Assembly: GCA_943842425.1 (NCBI GenBank) | Contig: CALTBR010000001.1 | Span: forward strand, 434,001 to 498,000 | DNA: 64,000 nt | Reading direction: 5' to 3' | From: UBA974 sp002292405 | GTDB lineage: Bacteria; Bacteroidota; Bacteroidia; Flavobacteriales_D; Sanyastnellaceae | Shown: in pieces, positions 44,337-52,823 of the stretch | Position numbering within the stretch: position 1 is the stretch's first letter | Layout of the letters: each line of letters begins with the position of its first letter | Translations under genes and position numbers: made by a program | The notes under the pieces: model-generated | Told to the model about the DNA's origin: nothing | Seen by the model: only the letters and a program-made list of their open reading frames with translations | Database searches by the model: none

Positions 44337-45347
44337 TTATTCTGTTGTTTGAGTTTCAGCAGCAGCCTCTATTTTTAGGGTGGCAGCTTTGTTGAGCTCT
44401 TTTTGGTCTGTGCCATAGTGAATACCCAATACGATAGCCACACTGACCATTAAACCTACGATGAGCTTGAGAAAATCCTTAGCTACGATAGGGAATATCA
44501 TCTTGATGTTACCTTTCTTTGTGAGGCCGGTATTTAATGCAAGTTCACGACCGCAAAGTAACCCTACAAAGACCCATGTAGTAGACATAGGTATGTTATT
44601 CATCTGCTTGAAGTAAAGAAGTAAGAAAGCGTATGCGAGGTCGATTAAGGTTGCAGATCTAACGTACTTGGTGCTCTGCTTATCTAGAACGATTTGTTGG
44701 ATTTTACCACCTTGTCTATAGAAGATATTGGCCAGACCTGAAACGAAGAAAACGATGATGAGAATTAGTTGCCATACCTCTAATTGGCGAGGTAGGAATA
44801 CTGCAATGTTGGCAACATCATGAGATAGCCATGTGTACCATAGAAAACCTGTACTGATCCACTGGAATGTTCTCCAGAAAGGCTTGTATTTTTCGCTGAT
44901 ATCATCTTTCTCGTTAATTACACGAGAAACGACTAACCATAGGACGTAAGCAACAACAGCAGCAAGACCGTATCCCAGGATACTTTTCATCAGCATCTTT
45001 TCGAGTACAAAAGTTGAAGCGAATGCTGAAAGGACTAGGAATGATGTTGATACTGGGATGCCCTTTCTTGTTAGAGCGACAAGAGCAAGTGGGGCAAGAG
45101 CGTGGTACCATTGTGGTTCTATGTATGGAATCTTTGTGAGACGCCCGAAAGAAATATCTCCATCTCCAGTGTACCATCCGTAAACTAATGTGAGAATAAG
45201 AACGCTAGAAGCTGCAATCCAAAGCTGCCACCATTTAAACCTCTCGCGGTTAGAAGCAAGCCAAGTCCCTAAAGTCTGAACACTATCGTTAGCGATAACT
45301 GAGTATCCTGCGAGGATGAACCCGATGGTTGTAAATAAAGCTACCAT
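44337..45347 (-). CDS. Divergent PiT-like phosphate permease (predicted)
   Basis: 336-residue membrane protein with about nine helices. Two internal repeats show degenerate PiT signatures: ANDSVQTLGT at 19-28 and a PVST near 97; SHDVANIAV near 173-181 and PMSTT near 255. This pattern, GANDVANA-like plus PxST in each half, is the PiT family layout, but the first helix signature is far from consensus. It lies after phoB-phoR and before acr3. Substrate (phosphate or another oxyanion) is inferred. Confidence 0.68.
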   Translation of the reverse strand: MVALFTTIGFILAGYSVIANDSVQTLGTWLASNRERFKWWQLWIAASSVLILTLVYGWYTGDGDISFGRLTKIPYIEPQWYHALAPLALVALTRKGIPVSTSFLVLSAFASTFVLEKMLMKSILGYGLAAVVAYVLWLVVSRVINEKDDISEKYKPFWRTFQWISTGFLWYTWLSHDVANIAVFLPRQLEVWQLILIIVFFVSGLANIFYRQGGKIQQIVLDKQSTKYVRSATLIDLAYAFLLLYFKQMNNIPMSTTWVFVGLLCGRELALNTGLTKKGNIKMIFPIVAKDFLKLIVGLMVSVAIVLGIHYGTDQKELNKAATLKIEAAAETQTTE

Positions 45348-45358
45348 GTCTTTTTATT

Positions 45359-45366
45359 TAAAAATA
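45359..45366 (-). promoter_or_regulatory. -7-like box of the PiT-like gene
   Basis: TATTTTTA on the minus strand (seven of eight), 11 nt before the ATG. A TTG lies 16 nt upstream (45383-45385). About 55 nt downstream of the CTTAACA repeat. Confidence 0.35.
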
Positions 45367-45400
45367 ACAGTTGTTTTCAGGACAAGTTCCCTTAAGATTT

Positions 45401-45415
45401 CTTGTTCAAAACAAG
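45401..45415. repeat. Short inverted repeat upstream of the PiT-like gene
   Basis: CTTGTT and AACAAG around a 3-nt spacer. It lies between the PhoR stop and the PiT-like gene; a possible operator, or a hairpin. No T-run follows. Confidence 0.3.
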
Positions 45416-45420
45416 TCCAA

Positions 45421-45438
45421 TGTTAAGATATTGTTAAG
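45421..45438 (-). promoter_or_regulatory. CTTAACA direct repeat, Pho-box-like
   Basis: On the minus strand CTTAACA occurs twice with an 11-bp period (45432-45438 then 45421-45427), the tandem spacing that PhoB-type OmpR/PhoB regulators bind in characterised systems. It lies just after the phoR stop and upstream of the PiT-like gene, the expected place for a site controlling the permease-acr3 unit. Confidence 0.55.
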
Positions 45439-45440
45439 TT

Positions 45441-46487
45441 TTAGGATTGTAAAATACTTACACCTTTCTTGAGTGTAAAACTGAACGTTGTGCCTTCTTT
45501 AAATGTAGATCTTACGTGAAGATTTCCTCCGTGTGCTTCGACGATGTGCTTTACGATTGCCAATCCGAGGCCTGAACCACCTTCGTGACGGGAGCGGCTT
45601 TTATCGACTCGGTAGAACCTCTCGTATATTCGGAGTAGGTCTTCTTCTTTGATCCCTATACCGTCGTCTGCCACTTCTACTAGAATATTATCTCCCATAT
45701 CGTAAAACCTCACCCTCGTCTTCCCTCCATCCTTCCCATAATTGATCGAGTTTACCAGGAGGTTAGAGAGTACCTGCTCTATTTTTTGCGGATCACATAG
45801 AACAATAAAATCTTCGGTAGATCTAACTTTCAAATTAACGTTAGCGTCCTTTGCTTTGCGTTCGAGGTTATCTATGATATCGTTGCTTAACTCCACTATA
45901 CTTATAGGTTCCGGATCTATGGTCATCACACCAGACTCGATTCTAGAGATACTATCTAAGTCTTCAAGTAGCCTCGTCATCCTATCAATATTCTTCTCTG
46001 CTTTGGATAAAAATTTACGATTTATTTCCGGGTTATCTAAGCTGCCCTCGAGCAGGGTCAGAATAAATCCCTGAATGTTAAATAAAGGAGTTTTTAACTC
46101 ATGAGCTAAGTTGCCGATGAAGTCTTTTCTGAAGGAGTCTGTTTCACGTAGGAGGTTTATTTCTTTAATTTGATCTTCAGCCCACTTCATCACATCTTGA
46201 TTGGCCGTCTCTAAGACGTCTTCATTCATCTTGATTAACTGATCTTCACCACCCTTAATTTTACTAATGGTCTTGTAGAGGACTTTAATCCTGTGATCGA
46301 TAAATTTTTCAACGGCACTGTAAATCACGAAATAGCTAATTTCCTCGAGAAGAATCCCCACTATAATAGATGCGGCCCAAAGCTCAAATGCTTCAGCTAG
46401 CCACAATATAGTTATCGTAGCCAAAGCGCCCATAACGCCAATGGAAATAGAGGATAGTCTTGCGACATCTTTAGGGGTGCGCTCCAT
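45441..46487 (-). CDS. phoR: Sensor histidine kinase, PhoR-like
   Basis: 348 residues: two N-terminal helices (about 10-55) with almost no periplasmic loop, a cytoplasmic helical linker, HisKA with the phospho-acceptor His in LAHELKTPL (near 132), and HATPase with N box VNSINYG, DDGIGIKEED and GSGLGLAIV. Lack of a periplasmic sensor domain suits PhoR-type control by a transport complex. The ATG at 46487 is chosen over the TTG three codons earlier. 14 nt after phoB. Confidence 0.88.
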   Translation of the reverse strand: MERTPKDVARLSSISIGVMGALATITILWLAEAFELWAASIIVGILLEEISYFVIYSAVEKFIDHRIKVLYKTISKIKGGEDQLIKMNEDVLETANQDVMKWAEDQIKEINLLRETDSFRKDFIGNLAHELKTPLFNIQGFILTLLEGSLDNPEINRKFLSKAEKNIDRMTRLLEDLDSISRIESGVMTIDPEPISIVELSNDIIDNLERKAKDANVNLKVRSTEDFIVLCDPQKIEQVLSNLLVNSINYGKDGGKTRVRFYDMGDNILVEVADDGIGIKEEDLLRIYERFYRVDKSRSRHEGGSGLGLAIVKHIVEAHGGNLHVRSTFKEGTTFSFTLKKGVSILQS

Positions 46488-46501
46488 TTGACTCAAGCTT
46501 T

Positions 46502-47176
46502 CTAGTTACATTTATAACCCACTCCCTTAATGGTAGTGATAAGATCATCGCCAAATTTCTCTCTCAACTTGCGGATATGGACGTCTATCGTCCTGTCTCC
46601 TACAATCACTTCTGTTCCCCAGATTTTATCCATTATCTCTTCCCTTTTGTATACAGTACCAGGGTCAGAGCATAGGAGAGACAAAAGCTTGAATTCTTTT
46701 CTAGGCAAAGCAACTTCACCACCATCAAACAGTACGCTATGGTGTTTTGTATTTATCTCTACTCGTCCAGCTTTAATTATAGATTCGCTTCCTTCTTTAT
46801 TGGAGATACCTCCTCTTTTCAATAATGCTTTGACGCGGCTGACTAGGACTTTGGGTTTTAGGGGTTTTAAGATGTAATCATCGGCACCAGCATCAAAGCC
46901 TGCAATTTGACTATAGTCTTCTCCTCTTGCCGTTAAAAATGCAATGAGCACAGATTTCAATGCTTCATTTTCTCTAATCCTCTCACAAGTTTCAATGCCA
47001 TCCATTTCAGGCATCATCATGTCTAAAATTATTAAATCTGGAAGAAATTCCTGAGCGACTTTGACTCCCTCTAGACCATTTTGAGCTACTCGAACTTCGT
47101 AACCTGCATTCTCTAAATTGTAGGATAGGAAATCTAGGATGTCACTTTCATCATCTACCAATAGGATTTTCTTCAT
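46502..47176 (-). CDS. phoB: PhoB-type response regulator
   Basis: 224 residues: receiver domain with Asp in LIILDMMMPEMDG (near 52) and Lys near 103, and an OmpR/PhoB winged helix with the REEIMDKIWG and VHIRKLREKFGDD segments. PhoB assignment rests on the kinase partner and neighbouring permease, not on sequence alone. Three nt after the VOC gene. Confidence 0.87.
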   Translation of the reverse strand: MKKILLVDDESDILDFLSYNLENAGYEVRVAQNGLEGVKVAQEFLPDLIILDMMMPEMDGIETCERIRENEALKSVLIAFLTARGEDYSQIAGFDAGADDYILKPLKPKVLVSRVKALLKRGGISNKEGSESIIKAGRVEINTKHHSVLFDGGEVALPRKEFKLLSLLCSDPGTVYKREEIMDKIWGTEVIVGDRTIDVHIRKLREKFGDDLITTIKGVGYKCN

Positions 47177-47179
47177 ATG

Positions 47180-48244
47180 TTAATCTTTAATACGGTTAAA
47201 TTTAAGAGCTAAGAGCATCCATTTAGGGAAAGGCTTAGAGGGAGCTTGTTTTTGCACATTCATAAAAAGACCAATTTTTTCTACGATTGGTATTTTATGA
47301 ACTTCTATAAATTCTATCCAGCACTCGTCAGGGTCATCAATATATGTACAGTGAACAGATGTATGATCTCCCATACTTAAAGCACTGTCCGTATTACATC
47401 TAAAGCCGAATCCTTCTTTTTGTAACTCTTTCCCAAGCTCATTCATTCCCCTTACATCAAAACCAAGGTGGACAATCCCCTTATCAGCCCAGATCCGGTC
47501 TTCAAAAATAAATCTACCCTGTCTATCTAATGCGACTACTAACTCTATGTATGTCCTTCCCGTCAAAGATGAGAACCCTCCAGCTCCGCGATTAGATTGG
47601 GTTAGCAAAACCCTGTGGTAACTTTGCTCGCCACCTGGCAAATGAGACCAATCTTCAAACACACCCTTTTTATCGTAAAGCACTTTATCGTACCCAAGTT
47701 TGTTGGTGTAAAGTTTTAAAGCGTTTCCCATATCACTAACTCCAATCGTTCCTCCTAACACCCCTCCACTTGGGTGGCCGTTGTTAGTGAACCAATTGTC
47801 TGATTCTAAGATTTGGAATAAATTCCCATCGAAATCTCTCAAGAAAAACGTAAGCCTTCCGAGTGGATCTATCACCATTTCTTGATCGCAAGTATTTGGT
47901 ATAACGCTGAGCGCGTGTTCATGCATCTTCCTTATGTCGGGAGTCTTCACCATCGTAGATCCTATTCCTAGGTCTCCTTGCCTGATTGCGAAAACAGGCC
48001 CTTGAGGCTTAAATGAAGTTGGGGAAATGACCTCAACGGCAGAACCGCCTTGGTGATTCAACACCATGCTGGCTCTCTTTACGATTGTTTCTCCTTTGCA
48101 GTGAGAATCCATAAGCGGAGCAGGAGCTTCAGCGTCAAAAAATGGCATGTCTAATCCGAATAACTTTCTGTAGAGCTTAAGACTGGCATCCATATCTGAC
48201 ACTGCAATGCCTATATGTTGTATGCCTTGAATAACGTAACTCAT
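47180..48244 (-). CDS. Two-domain VOC family protein, function unknown
   Basis: 354 residues with two vicinal-oxygen-chelate repeats (about 4-150 and 160-320). The first repeat starts IQHIGIAVSD (His ligand). In the second, the equivalent position is GTIGVSD, so one metal ligand is lost, while a late VHLGFDV His and IEFIEV Glu remain. It sits between pheT and phoB, with gaps of 29 and 3 nt. Related enzymes include extradiol dioxygenases and glyoxalases, but I cannot name the substrate. Confidence 0.75.
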   Translation of the reverse strand: MSYVIQGIQHIGIAVSDMDASLKLYRKLFGLDMPFFDAEAPAPLMDSHCKGETIVKRASMVLNHQGGSAVEVISPTSFKPQGPVFAIRQGDLGIGSTMVKTPDIRKMHEHALSVIPNTCDQEMVIDPLGRLTFFLRDFDGNLFQILESDNWFTNNGHPSGGVLGGTIGVSDMGNALKLYTNKLGYDKVLYDKKGVFEDWSHLPGGEQSYHRVLLTQSNRGAGGFSSLTGRTYIELVVALDRQGRFIFEDRIWADKGIVHLGFDVRGMNELGKELQKEGFGFRCNTDSALSMGDHTSVHCTYIDDPDECWIEFIEVHKIPIVEKIGLFMNVQKQAPSKPFPKWMLLALKFNRIKD

Positions 48245-48273
48245 TGTTAGTGTGTTTTCTCCTTACTCATGCA

Positions 48274-50745
48274 TTAACGGAGTGTTGCATCAGTTGCCTT
48301 TATAATTCCATCGAGAATCCTTGCTACGCTCTTATCGATTTGTTTGTCAGTAAGGGTTTTACTTTCATCTTGTAGGGTCAGGCCTACAGCATAACTTACC
48401 TTACCCTTCTCCAGTTTATCTCCTTCATATACGTCAAATAATGACATTTTTTTAAGGATTTTATTTTCGGCTTTAAAAGCAAATTCTTTAATAGATTCGA
48501 AACTGACACCTTGATCAAGAATTAATGACAGGTCTCTTTTTACCGAAGGGAACTTAGGCAGTTCTTTCGCGATAATTTTTCTTTTCTTCCGAGCTCTCAA
48601 TAGAGGCTTCACAAGTAAATCTGCCCAAAATACAGGTTTGTCAACTTTGCACATTTTTGTAACGTCTGGGTGTACTTGTCCAAATCTACCAATGATATTG
48701 TTCCCAATTTTAATCACATTACCTTCCAGCAATAATCCTCCTTCATCAACTATTTCGCTCACTTTAGAACTCACACCGACTTGATCTAGCAATGCTCCGA
48801 CTGCTTCCTTCAGAGTAAACATATCGACATTATCCTCTTTTTCATTCCAGTTTACTGGCATCTTCCTCCCTGTAACCCACAAGCTCAAATGCTCGGTTTC
48901 TTTATATCCAGAGGTTTCACCTTTCTCTTTTACTTGGTAGGTTCTCCCAAATTCAAAGAGTTTTAAATCTGCAGATTTGTGATTTTTATTTCTCGCGATT
49001 GCCTCTAAACCTTGAAAAACGAGACTTTGCCTCATCACCCCTAAATCGCCACTTAGTGGATTGAGAATTTCAACAGTAGTCTTGGGATTAAGATCGGAGT
49101 CTTTCCAGCATTGCTCTGAATACGCAGCCTTTGTTAGTGAATTAGACATAATCTCGTTATATCCTCTAGCCACAAGCGTCGATGCAAGGCCAAAGAGTAT
49201 ATCTTCTTTATCTGGCTCCGATGACACTTCAAGAGTTGAAGATATTCGAGATGGAATTTCTATTTGATCAAATCCATGAATTCTAAGAATTTCCTCAATA
49301 ACGTCTGCCGGCCTTGTAACATCACTTCGGTAGGCTGAAACCATCAAGTTCATCCCTTTCTTACTTTCTGACCGTACCTCAATATCAAGCGCTCCTAAGA
49401 TGGACTTCACATGAGCTCTATCCAGCTTAGATCCTATCATCTTATCGAGCATATCCCACTCAAGATCAACCTCATATCCAGGTGCATAGCTCGTTTCCCC
49501 GAGCTCTATAGCCCCAACTACTTTAGCTCCGCTCCACTCACAAATCAGTTCTGACGCTCTTTCCGCTGCCGCCTTCACCATATTTGGATCCACCTGTCTC
49601 TCAAACCTGAAAGAAGCGTCGGTAGAAAGTCCATGCCTCTTAGCGGATTTTCTCACGGAGACGGGATTGAAGAATGCAGACTCTAATAAAATGCGGGTGG
49701 TGCTATCGCTTACTCCGTGCTTTGAACTACCAAATACTCCCGCTATGCACATCGCTTCGTTCGCGTCTGCAATTACGAGGTCAGACGAGTTTAACTTTCG
49801 TTCTGTAGAATCAAGAGTAGTTATTTTCTCGCCCTTAGTTGCGAGTCTCACTTTAAGTTCTCCTTGGATAGTTTCGGTGTCGAAGGCGTGGAGTGGTTGG
49901 CCTAACTCGTGAAGCACATAGTTAGTAGCATCCACTACATTGTTAATTGGAGCGCATCCAATTCCACGAAGGAACCTCTGAGCATGCTCTGGCGAAGGTG
50001 CAATCTTTACACCCTCCAACTCGACTAAAGTATAACGGGGGGCTAAATCACTTGCCTCTACAGATGTTTTAAAACCTCCTGTGAGTCCTTTTGAGAAGTC
50101 AATACTAACCCCACCTAGTGTTTCGATTTTATCAAGTCCTGTTTGAGTAAACTCGCTAACGGTTCCGTGCATAAGCCCAGCTCTCAGATCTCGAGCTACA
50201 CCTAAGTGCCCCATCGCATCATTTCTGTTAGGCGTGAGTCCGATTTCGAGAACTTCGTCTGATCCGACCTCAAAAACTTCGCTTACAAGTGTGCCTGGAC
50301 TCCACTTTTGATCTAGCTGTATTATCCCACCGTTAGGTATTCCCACACCCACTTCCTCAGCTCCACAAAGCATTCCGAGACTTACCTCACCACGAATCTT
50401 TCCTTTCTTAATCTTAAATGGTTCGCCTCCCGTAGGAAAAAGTTCAGCTCCAACAGTAGCTACAACCACTTTTAAACCTTTAGCGGCATTAGGTGCGCCA
50501 CAAACAATATCAAGCGCGTCTTTGGAACCTATATCAACTTTGCAACAACGAAGTCTATCTGCGTTAGGGTGCTGGTGGCATTCTGTAATATGTCCTACTA
50601 CGAGCCCGCGCAATCCTCCCGGCACATCATCAACTGTCTCTACCCCTTCTATCTCAAGTCCTGTAGCTGTTAAGACTACTGCAGCATCATCTGCTGATAG
50701 TGCAATACTTAGGAACTCCTGAATCTTTCTATATGATACCTTCAT
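48274..50745 (-). CDS. pheT: Phenylalanyl-tRNA synthetase beta subunit
   Basis: 823 residues: N-terminal tRNA-binding OB domain (about 40-155), B3/B4 editing domain (about 210-395), B5 (about 405-480), catalytic-like domain, and C-terminal anticodon-binding FDX-ACB domain (about 725-820, FPSVKRDLSLILDQ). pheS is 2.8 kb away on the other strand, not adjacent as in many bacteria. Promoter -7 box at 50765-50772. Confidence 0.96.
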   Translation of the reverse strand: MKVSYRKIQEFLSIALSADDAAVVLTATGLEIEGVETVDDVPGGLRGLVVGHITECHQHPNADRLRCCKVDIGSKDALDIVCGAPNAAKGLKVVVATVGAELFPTGGEPFKIKKGKIRGEVSLGMLCGAEEVGVGIPNGGIIQLDQKWSPGTLVSEVFEVGSDEVLEIGLTPNRNDAMGHLGVARDLRAGLMHGTVSEFTQTGLDKIETLGGVSIDFSKGLTGGFKTSVEASDLAPRYTLVELEGVKIAPSPEHAQRFLRGIGCAPINNVVDATNYVLHELGQPLHAFDTETIQGELKVRLATKGEKITTLDSTERKLNSSDLVIADANEAMCIAGVFGSSKHGVSDSTTRILLESAFFNPVSVRKSAKRHGLSTDASFRFERQVDPNMVKAAAERASELICEWSGAKVVGAIELGETSYAPGYEVDLEWDMLDKMIGSKLDRAHVKSILGALDIEVRSESKKGMNLMVSAYRSDVTRPADVIEEILRIHGFDQIEIPSRISSTLEVSSEPDKEDILFGLASTLVARGYNEIMSNSLTKAAYSEQCWKDSDLNPKTTVEILNPLSGDLGVMRQSLVFQGLEAIARNKNHKSADLKLFEFGRTYQVKEKGETSGYKETEHLSLWVTGRKMPVNWNEKEDNVDMFTLKEAVGALLDQVGVSSKVSEIVDEGGLLLEGNVIKIGNNIIGRFGQVHPDVTKMCKVDKPVFWADLLVKPLLRARKKRKIIAKELPKFPSVKRDLSLILDQGVSFESIKEFAFKAENKILKKMSLFDVYEGDKLEKGKVSYAVGLTLQDESKTLTDKQIDKSVARILDGIIKATDATLR

Positions 50746-50764
50746 AATTGGTTTTAAAGTGATG

Positions 50765-50781
50765 CAAAGTTACTAACTTTG
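50765..50781. promoter_or_regulatory. Palindromic bidirectional promoter, pheT and tRNA-Pro
   Basis: Two perfect -7 boxes back to back: TAACTTTG on the minus strand (50765-50772) for pheT, 19 nt before its ATG, and TAACTTTG on the plus strand (50774-50781) for tRNA-Pro, 11 nt before the tRNA. With 1 nt between them they make a perfect 17-nt palindrome. A TTG at 50748-50750 may serve as the plus-strand -33 element (23-nt spacer), and minus-strand TTTG at 50788-50791 has a 15-nt spacer. Confidence 0.6.
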
Positions 50782-50792
50782 AGTCCCCAAAT

Positions 50793-50865
50793 CGGGATGT
50801 AGCTCAGTTGGTAGAGTACGCGTCTGGGGGACGTGAAGTCGCAGGTTCAAGTCCTGTCATCCCGA
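50793..50865 (+). tRNA. tRNA-Pro (anticodon GGG)
   Basis: 73 nt folds into a full cloverleaf: 7-bp acceptor CGGGATG/CATCCCG with C1-G72 and A73, typical of tRNA-Pro; D arm GCTC-AGTTGGTA-GAGT; anticodon stem CGCGT/ACGTG (one G-T) with loop CTGGGGG (GGG at 34-36); T arm GCAGG-TTCAAGT-CCTGT. CCA is not encoded. Reads CCC/CCT. Confidence 0.93.
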
Positions 50866-50870
50866 CTTAT

Positions 50871-50899
50871 AAATGGGAGCGATAGCTCCCATTTTTTTT
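50871..50899 (+). terminator. Intrinsic terminator after tRNA-Pro
   Basis: AAATGGGAGC and GCTCCCATTT form a 10-bp perfect stem around GATA, followed by a T-run. It starts 5 nt past the tRNA end. Confidence 0.85.
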
Positions 50900-50949
50900 G
50901 CTGTTATTAAACGAATCAAATCTATTTATTTGCAATGTTAAATGATAGA

Positions 50950-51885
50950 TCAGAAAGTTGAACCACGTTGTTTATTTTTCCTCTTTCCATATGAGGCTTT
51001 ACTGTAAGCACTTTGATATTTTATAATCTTAGAAATAGAAGCTTGTATTGTGCCGTATGCATCGTTGCGACCAGGGTTTCCTCTTTGACTCCCAGATGAA
51101 TGGGATAAGCCTGAGGGTCTGCTTAGAATGACCCCTATGTCGTTTAGGTTGTTTGTGTCAGCATAAGGTCCGCTCAAATCGTCTAAGAAGTCTGTAAATG
51201 TTACAGACCAAACCATCTCAAAAGCGAATCTCCAGTCATTGTTCAAGGTAACTCCAGCTCCAATTCCCAAAGGAATGGCAATACTTAATTGAGAGTATGC
51301 AACTCCTCCTGTTTGATATTTCCTCAGATCGTACCATAAATTGTAATCAAAACTATCAGGATTTGTAGTAATCAAACCAGTTTCATAGTGAGATTCAGCG
51401 GCTTTACGTGTCAATCTTGCTTGCGGATTATGATTAAAAAGGGAGCCCCCCGCAATCCCATAAATTTCACCACTTACACGTCGCCGAAATTTATAGGGAA
51501 GAAGATTTGGGCGAGCCCACAAGATACCTTGGACTCGAACGGAACCCTCATAGAGTGTATTTCTAAAATGAGCATTTCTTGCAAATCGACCTGAATTCGT
51601 TCCTGATGCAACATCTGTGTCTTTAATACAAATAGCTCCGAAACTTACTCGAACAGAGGTGATATGATTGAATCGATATCTAGCAAAAAGATGGGAAGAG
51701 AATTTGGTTTGATCAAGGTGAAGGTCAAAAAATAAATCACGACCTGGAAGTTCCTTTCCACCAATATCACCCAAATAATTACCTGTTCCAGAAGAGATAC
51801 CCAAATCCCATCTGTTTTGTCCAATCAATGAAGCTAACCCCATAAAGAGGGATACAAATAATAATAAAAACTTATTAAATTTCAT
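50950..51885 (-). CDS. DUF6089 family outer-membrane protein
   Basis: 311 residues: signal peptide (about 1-22), then WDLGISSGTGNYLGDIGG, the DUF6089 N-terminal signature, and a barrel-like alternating pattern. The family is Bacteroidota-specific and related to T9SS-associated PorP/SprF-like barrels in overall shape only; no function is shown. It runs convergent to the tRNA-Pro gene, beyond the terminator. Confidence 0.82.
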   Translation of the reverse strand: MKFNKFLLLFVSLFMGLASLIGQNRWDLGISSGTGNYLGDIGGKELPGRDLFFDLHLDQTKFSSHLFARYRFNHITSVRVSFGAICIKDTDVASGTNSGRFARNAHFRNTLYEGSVRVQGILWARPNLLPYKFRRRVSGEIYGIAGGSLFNHNPQARLTRKAAESHYETGLITTNPDSFDYNLWYDLRKYQTGGVAYSQLSIAIPLGIGAGVTLNNDWRFAFEMVWSVTFTDFLDDLSGPYADTNNLNDIGVILSRPSGLSHSSGSQRGNPGRNDAYGTIQASISKIIKYQSAYSKASYGKRKNKQRGSTF

Positions 51886-52038
51886 TTATTTTTAAGCTAT
51901 TGTCTTATTTTATGAAGATGATGAAAATGTTCGTGGATGTTTAATGTAATAAAAGTAAATTTAACAAATCTTTATAGAGACTGATCAAATCTAAATTTTA
52001 TTGGTTTTTAACTCACCGGAGATAATAAAACGTAAATA

Positions 52039-52380
52039 ATGGATTTTGCATTCGAAAAGGACTGGAATAAGTTGGTTAAGATGATGATGGAAAGGTTTGG
52101 CGAGCAGCCCGATGTTACTTCAATGGTGTTTGCGGTAGGGTTGCAAGAAGTGTCCCAAGGTCCAAGTGAATACAAGAAGGATGATAAGGTTAACCTGATT
52201 CATGTAGGTATATGCACCTTGTTAGAACCACTGGGCTATTATAAAACCCTCGGTTTAGATGATGACGGTTGGCCACATTTTGAAAGAGTGGGGGAGTTGC
52301 CAGAACTCGACTCAGATGAACAAGAATTATTGTTAAAGCGTCAACTAGTGGACTACTTTGCTGCTTGGCTAGAGGAATAG
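52039..52380 (+). CDS. Conserved small acidic protein, unknown function
   Basis: 113 residues, acidic, no signal or membrane segment. It looks soluble and mostly helical, with HVGICTLLEPLGYY in the middle. I recognise no family; the composition is like the neighbours, so it is probably a real gene. It runs convergent with the lipoprotein gene at 52389, with 8 nt between the stop codons. Confidence 0.6.
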   Translation: MDFAFEKDWNKLVKMMMERFGEQPDVTSMVFAVGLQEVSQGPSEYKKDDKVNLIHVGICTLLEPLGYYKTLGLDDDGWPHFERVGELPELDSDEQELLLKRQLVDYFAAWLEE

Positions 52381-52388
52381 ATTTGCGA

Positions 52389-52772
52389 CTACTCTACAAT
52401 AACCTCTTCGTTATTGGTCTCCATCTCCTCAATTTTTATGAGGCCAGAACCATATAGAGATCCTTTAGTAGCTTCGATATCTAGAACGGCAAATCCCGCT
52501 TGGCCTCCAACGTAGAAATTAGAAAAATCGAAAGAAACGAAGCCTTCTTCAGAAGTTGTTTGAGTCGTGTCAAACCTTGGCTCACCTACAAAATCCTCAT
52601 CTAAAGATCCGAGAGCAAAGAGGCGAACATCACAGCCAGCAACAGGGATTTTTTCACCCACAGCGTCGATTCTGTAAACCTGAATATTTGCTATTGTATC
52701 TTCAATTTTATAACAACTAGAAGCAAAAATTACGATTGCAGCAAGAGTGAGTGTGGGAAATAGGCGGTTCAT
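52389..52772 (-). CDS. Small predicted lipoprotein
   Basis: 127 residues with a lipoprotein signal (lipobox FASSC, Cys20) and a beta-rich mature part resembling single-domain carboxypeptidase-regulatory-like or prealbumin-like proteins (GEKIPVAGCDVRLFA). Function unknown. Divergent from the cyclophilin gene by 51 nt. Confidence 0.65.
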   Translation of the reverse strand: MNRLFPTLTLAAIVIFASSCYKIEDTIANIQVYRIDAVGEKIPVAGCDVRLFALGSLDEDFVGEPRFDTTQTTSEEGFVSFDFSNFYVGGQAGFAVLDIEATKGSLYGSGLIKIEEMETNNEEVIVE

Positions 52773-52823
52773 AGCAGTAGGGGTTATAACTTAGCGTGTT
52801 AAATTCCGAAGGCTACAAATATC

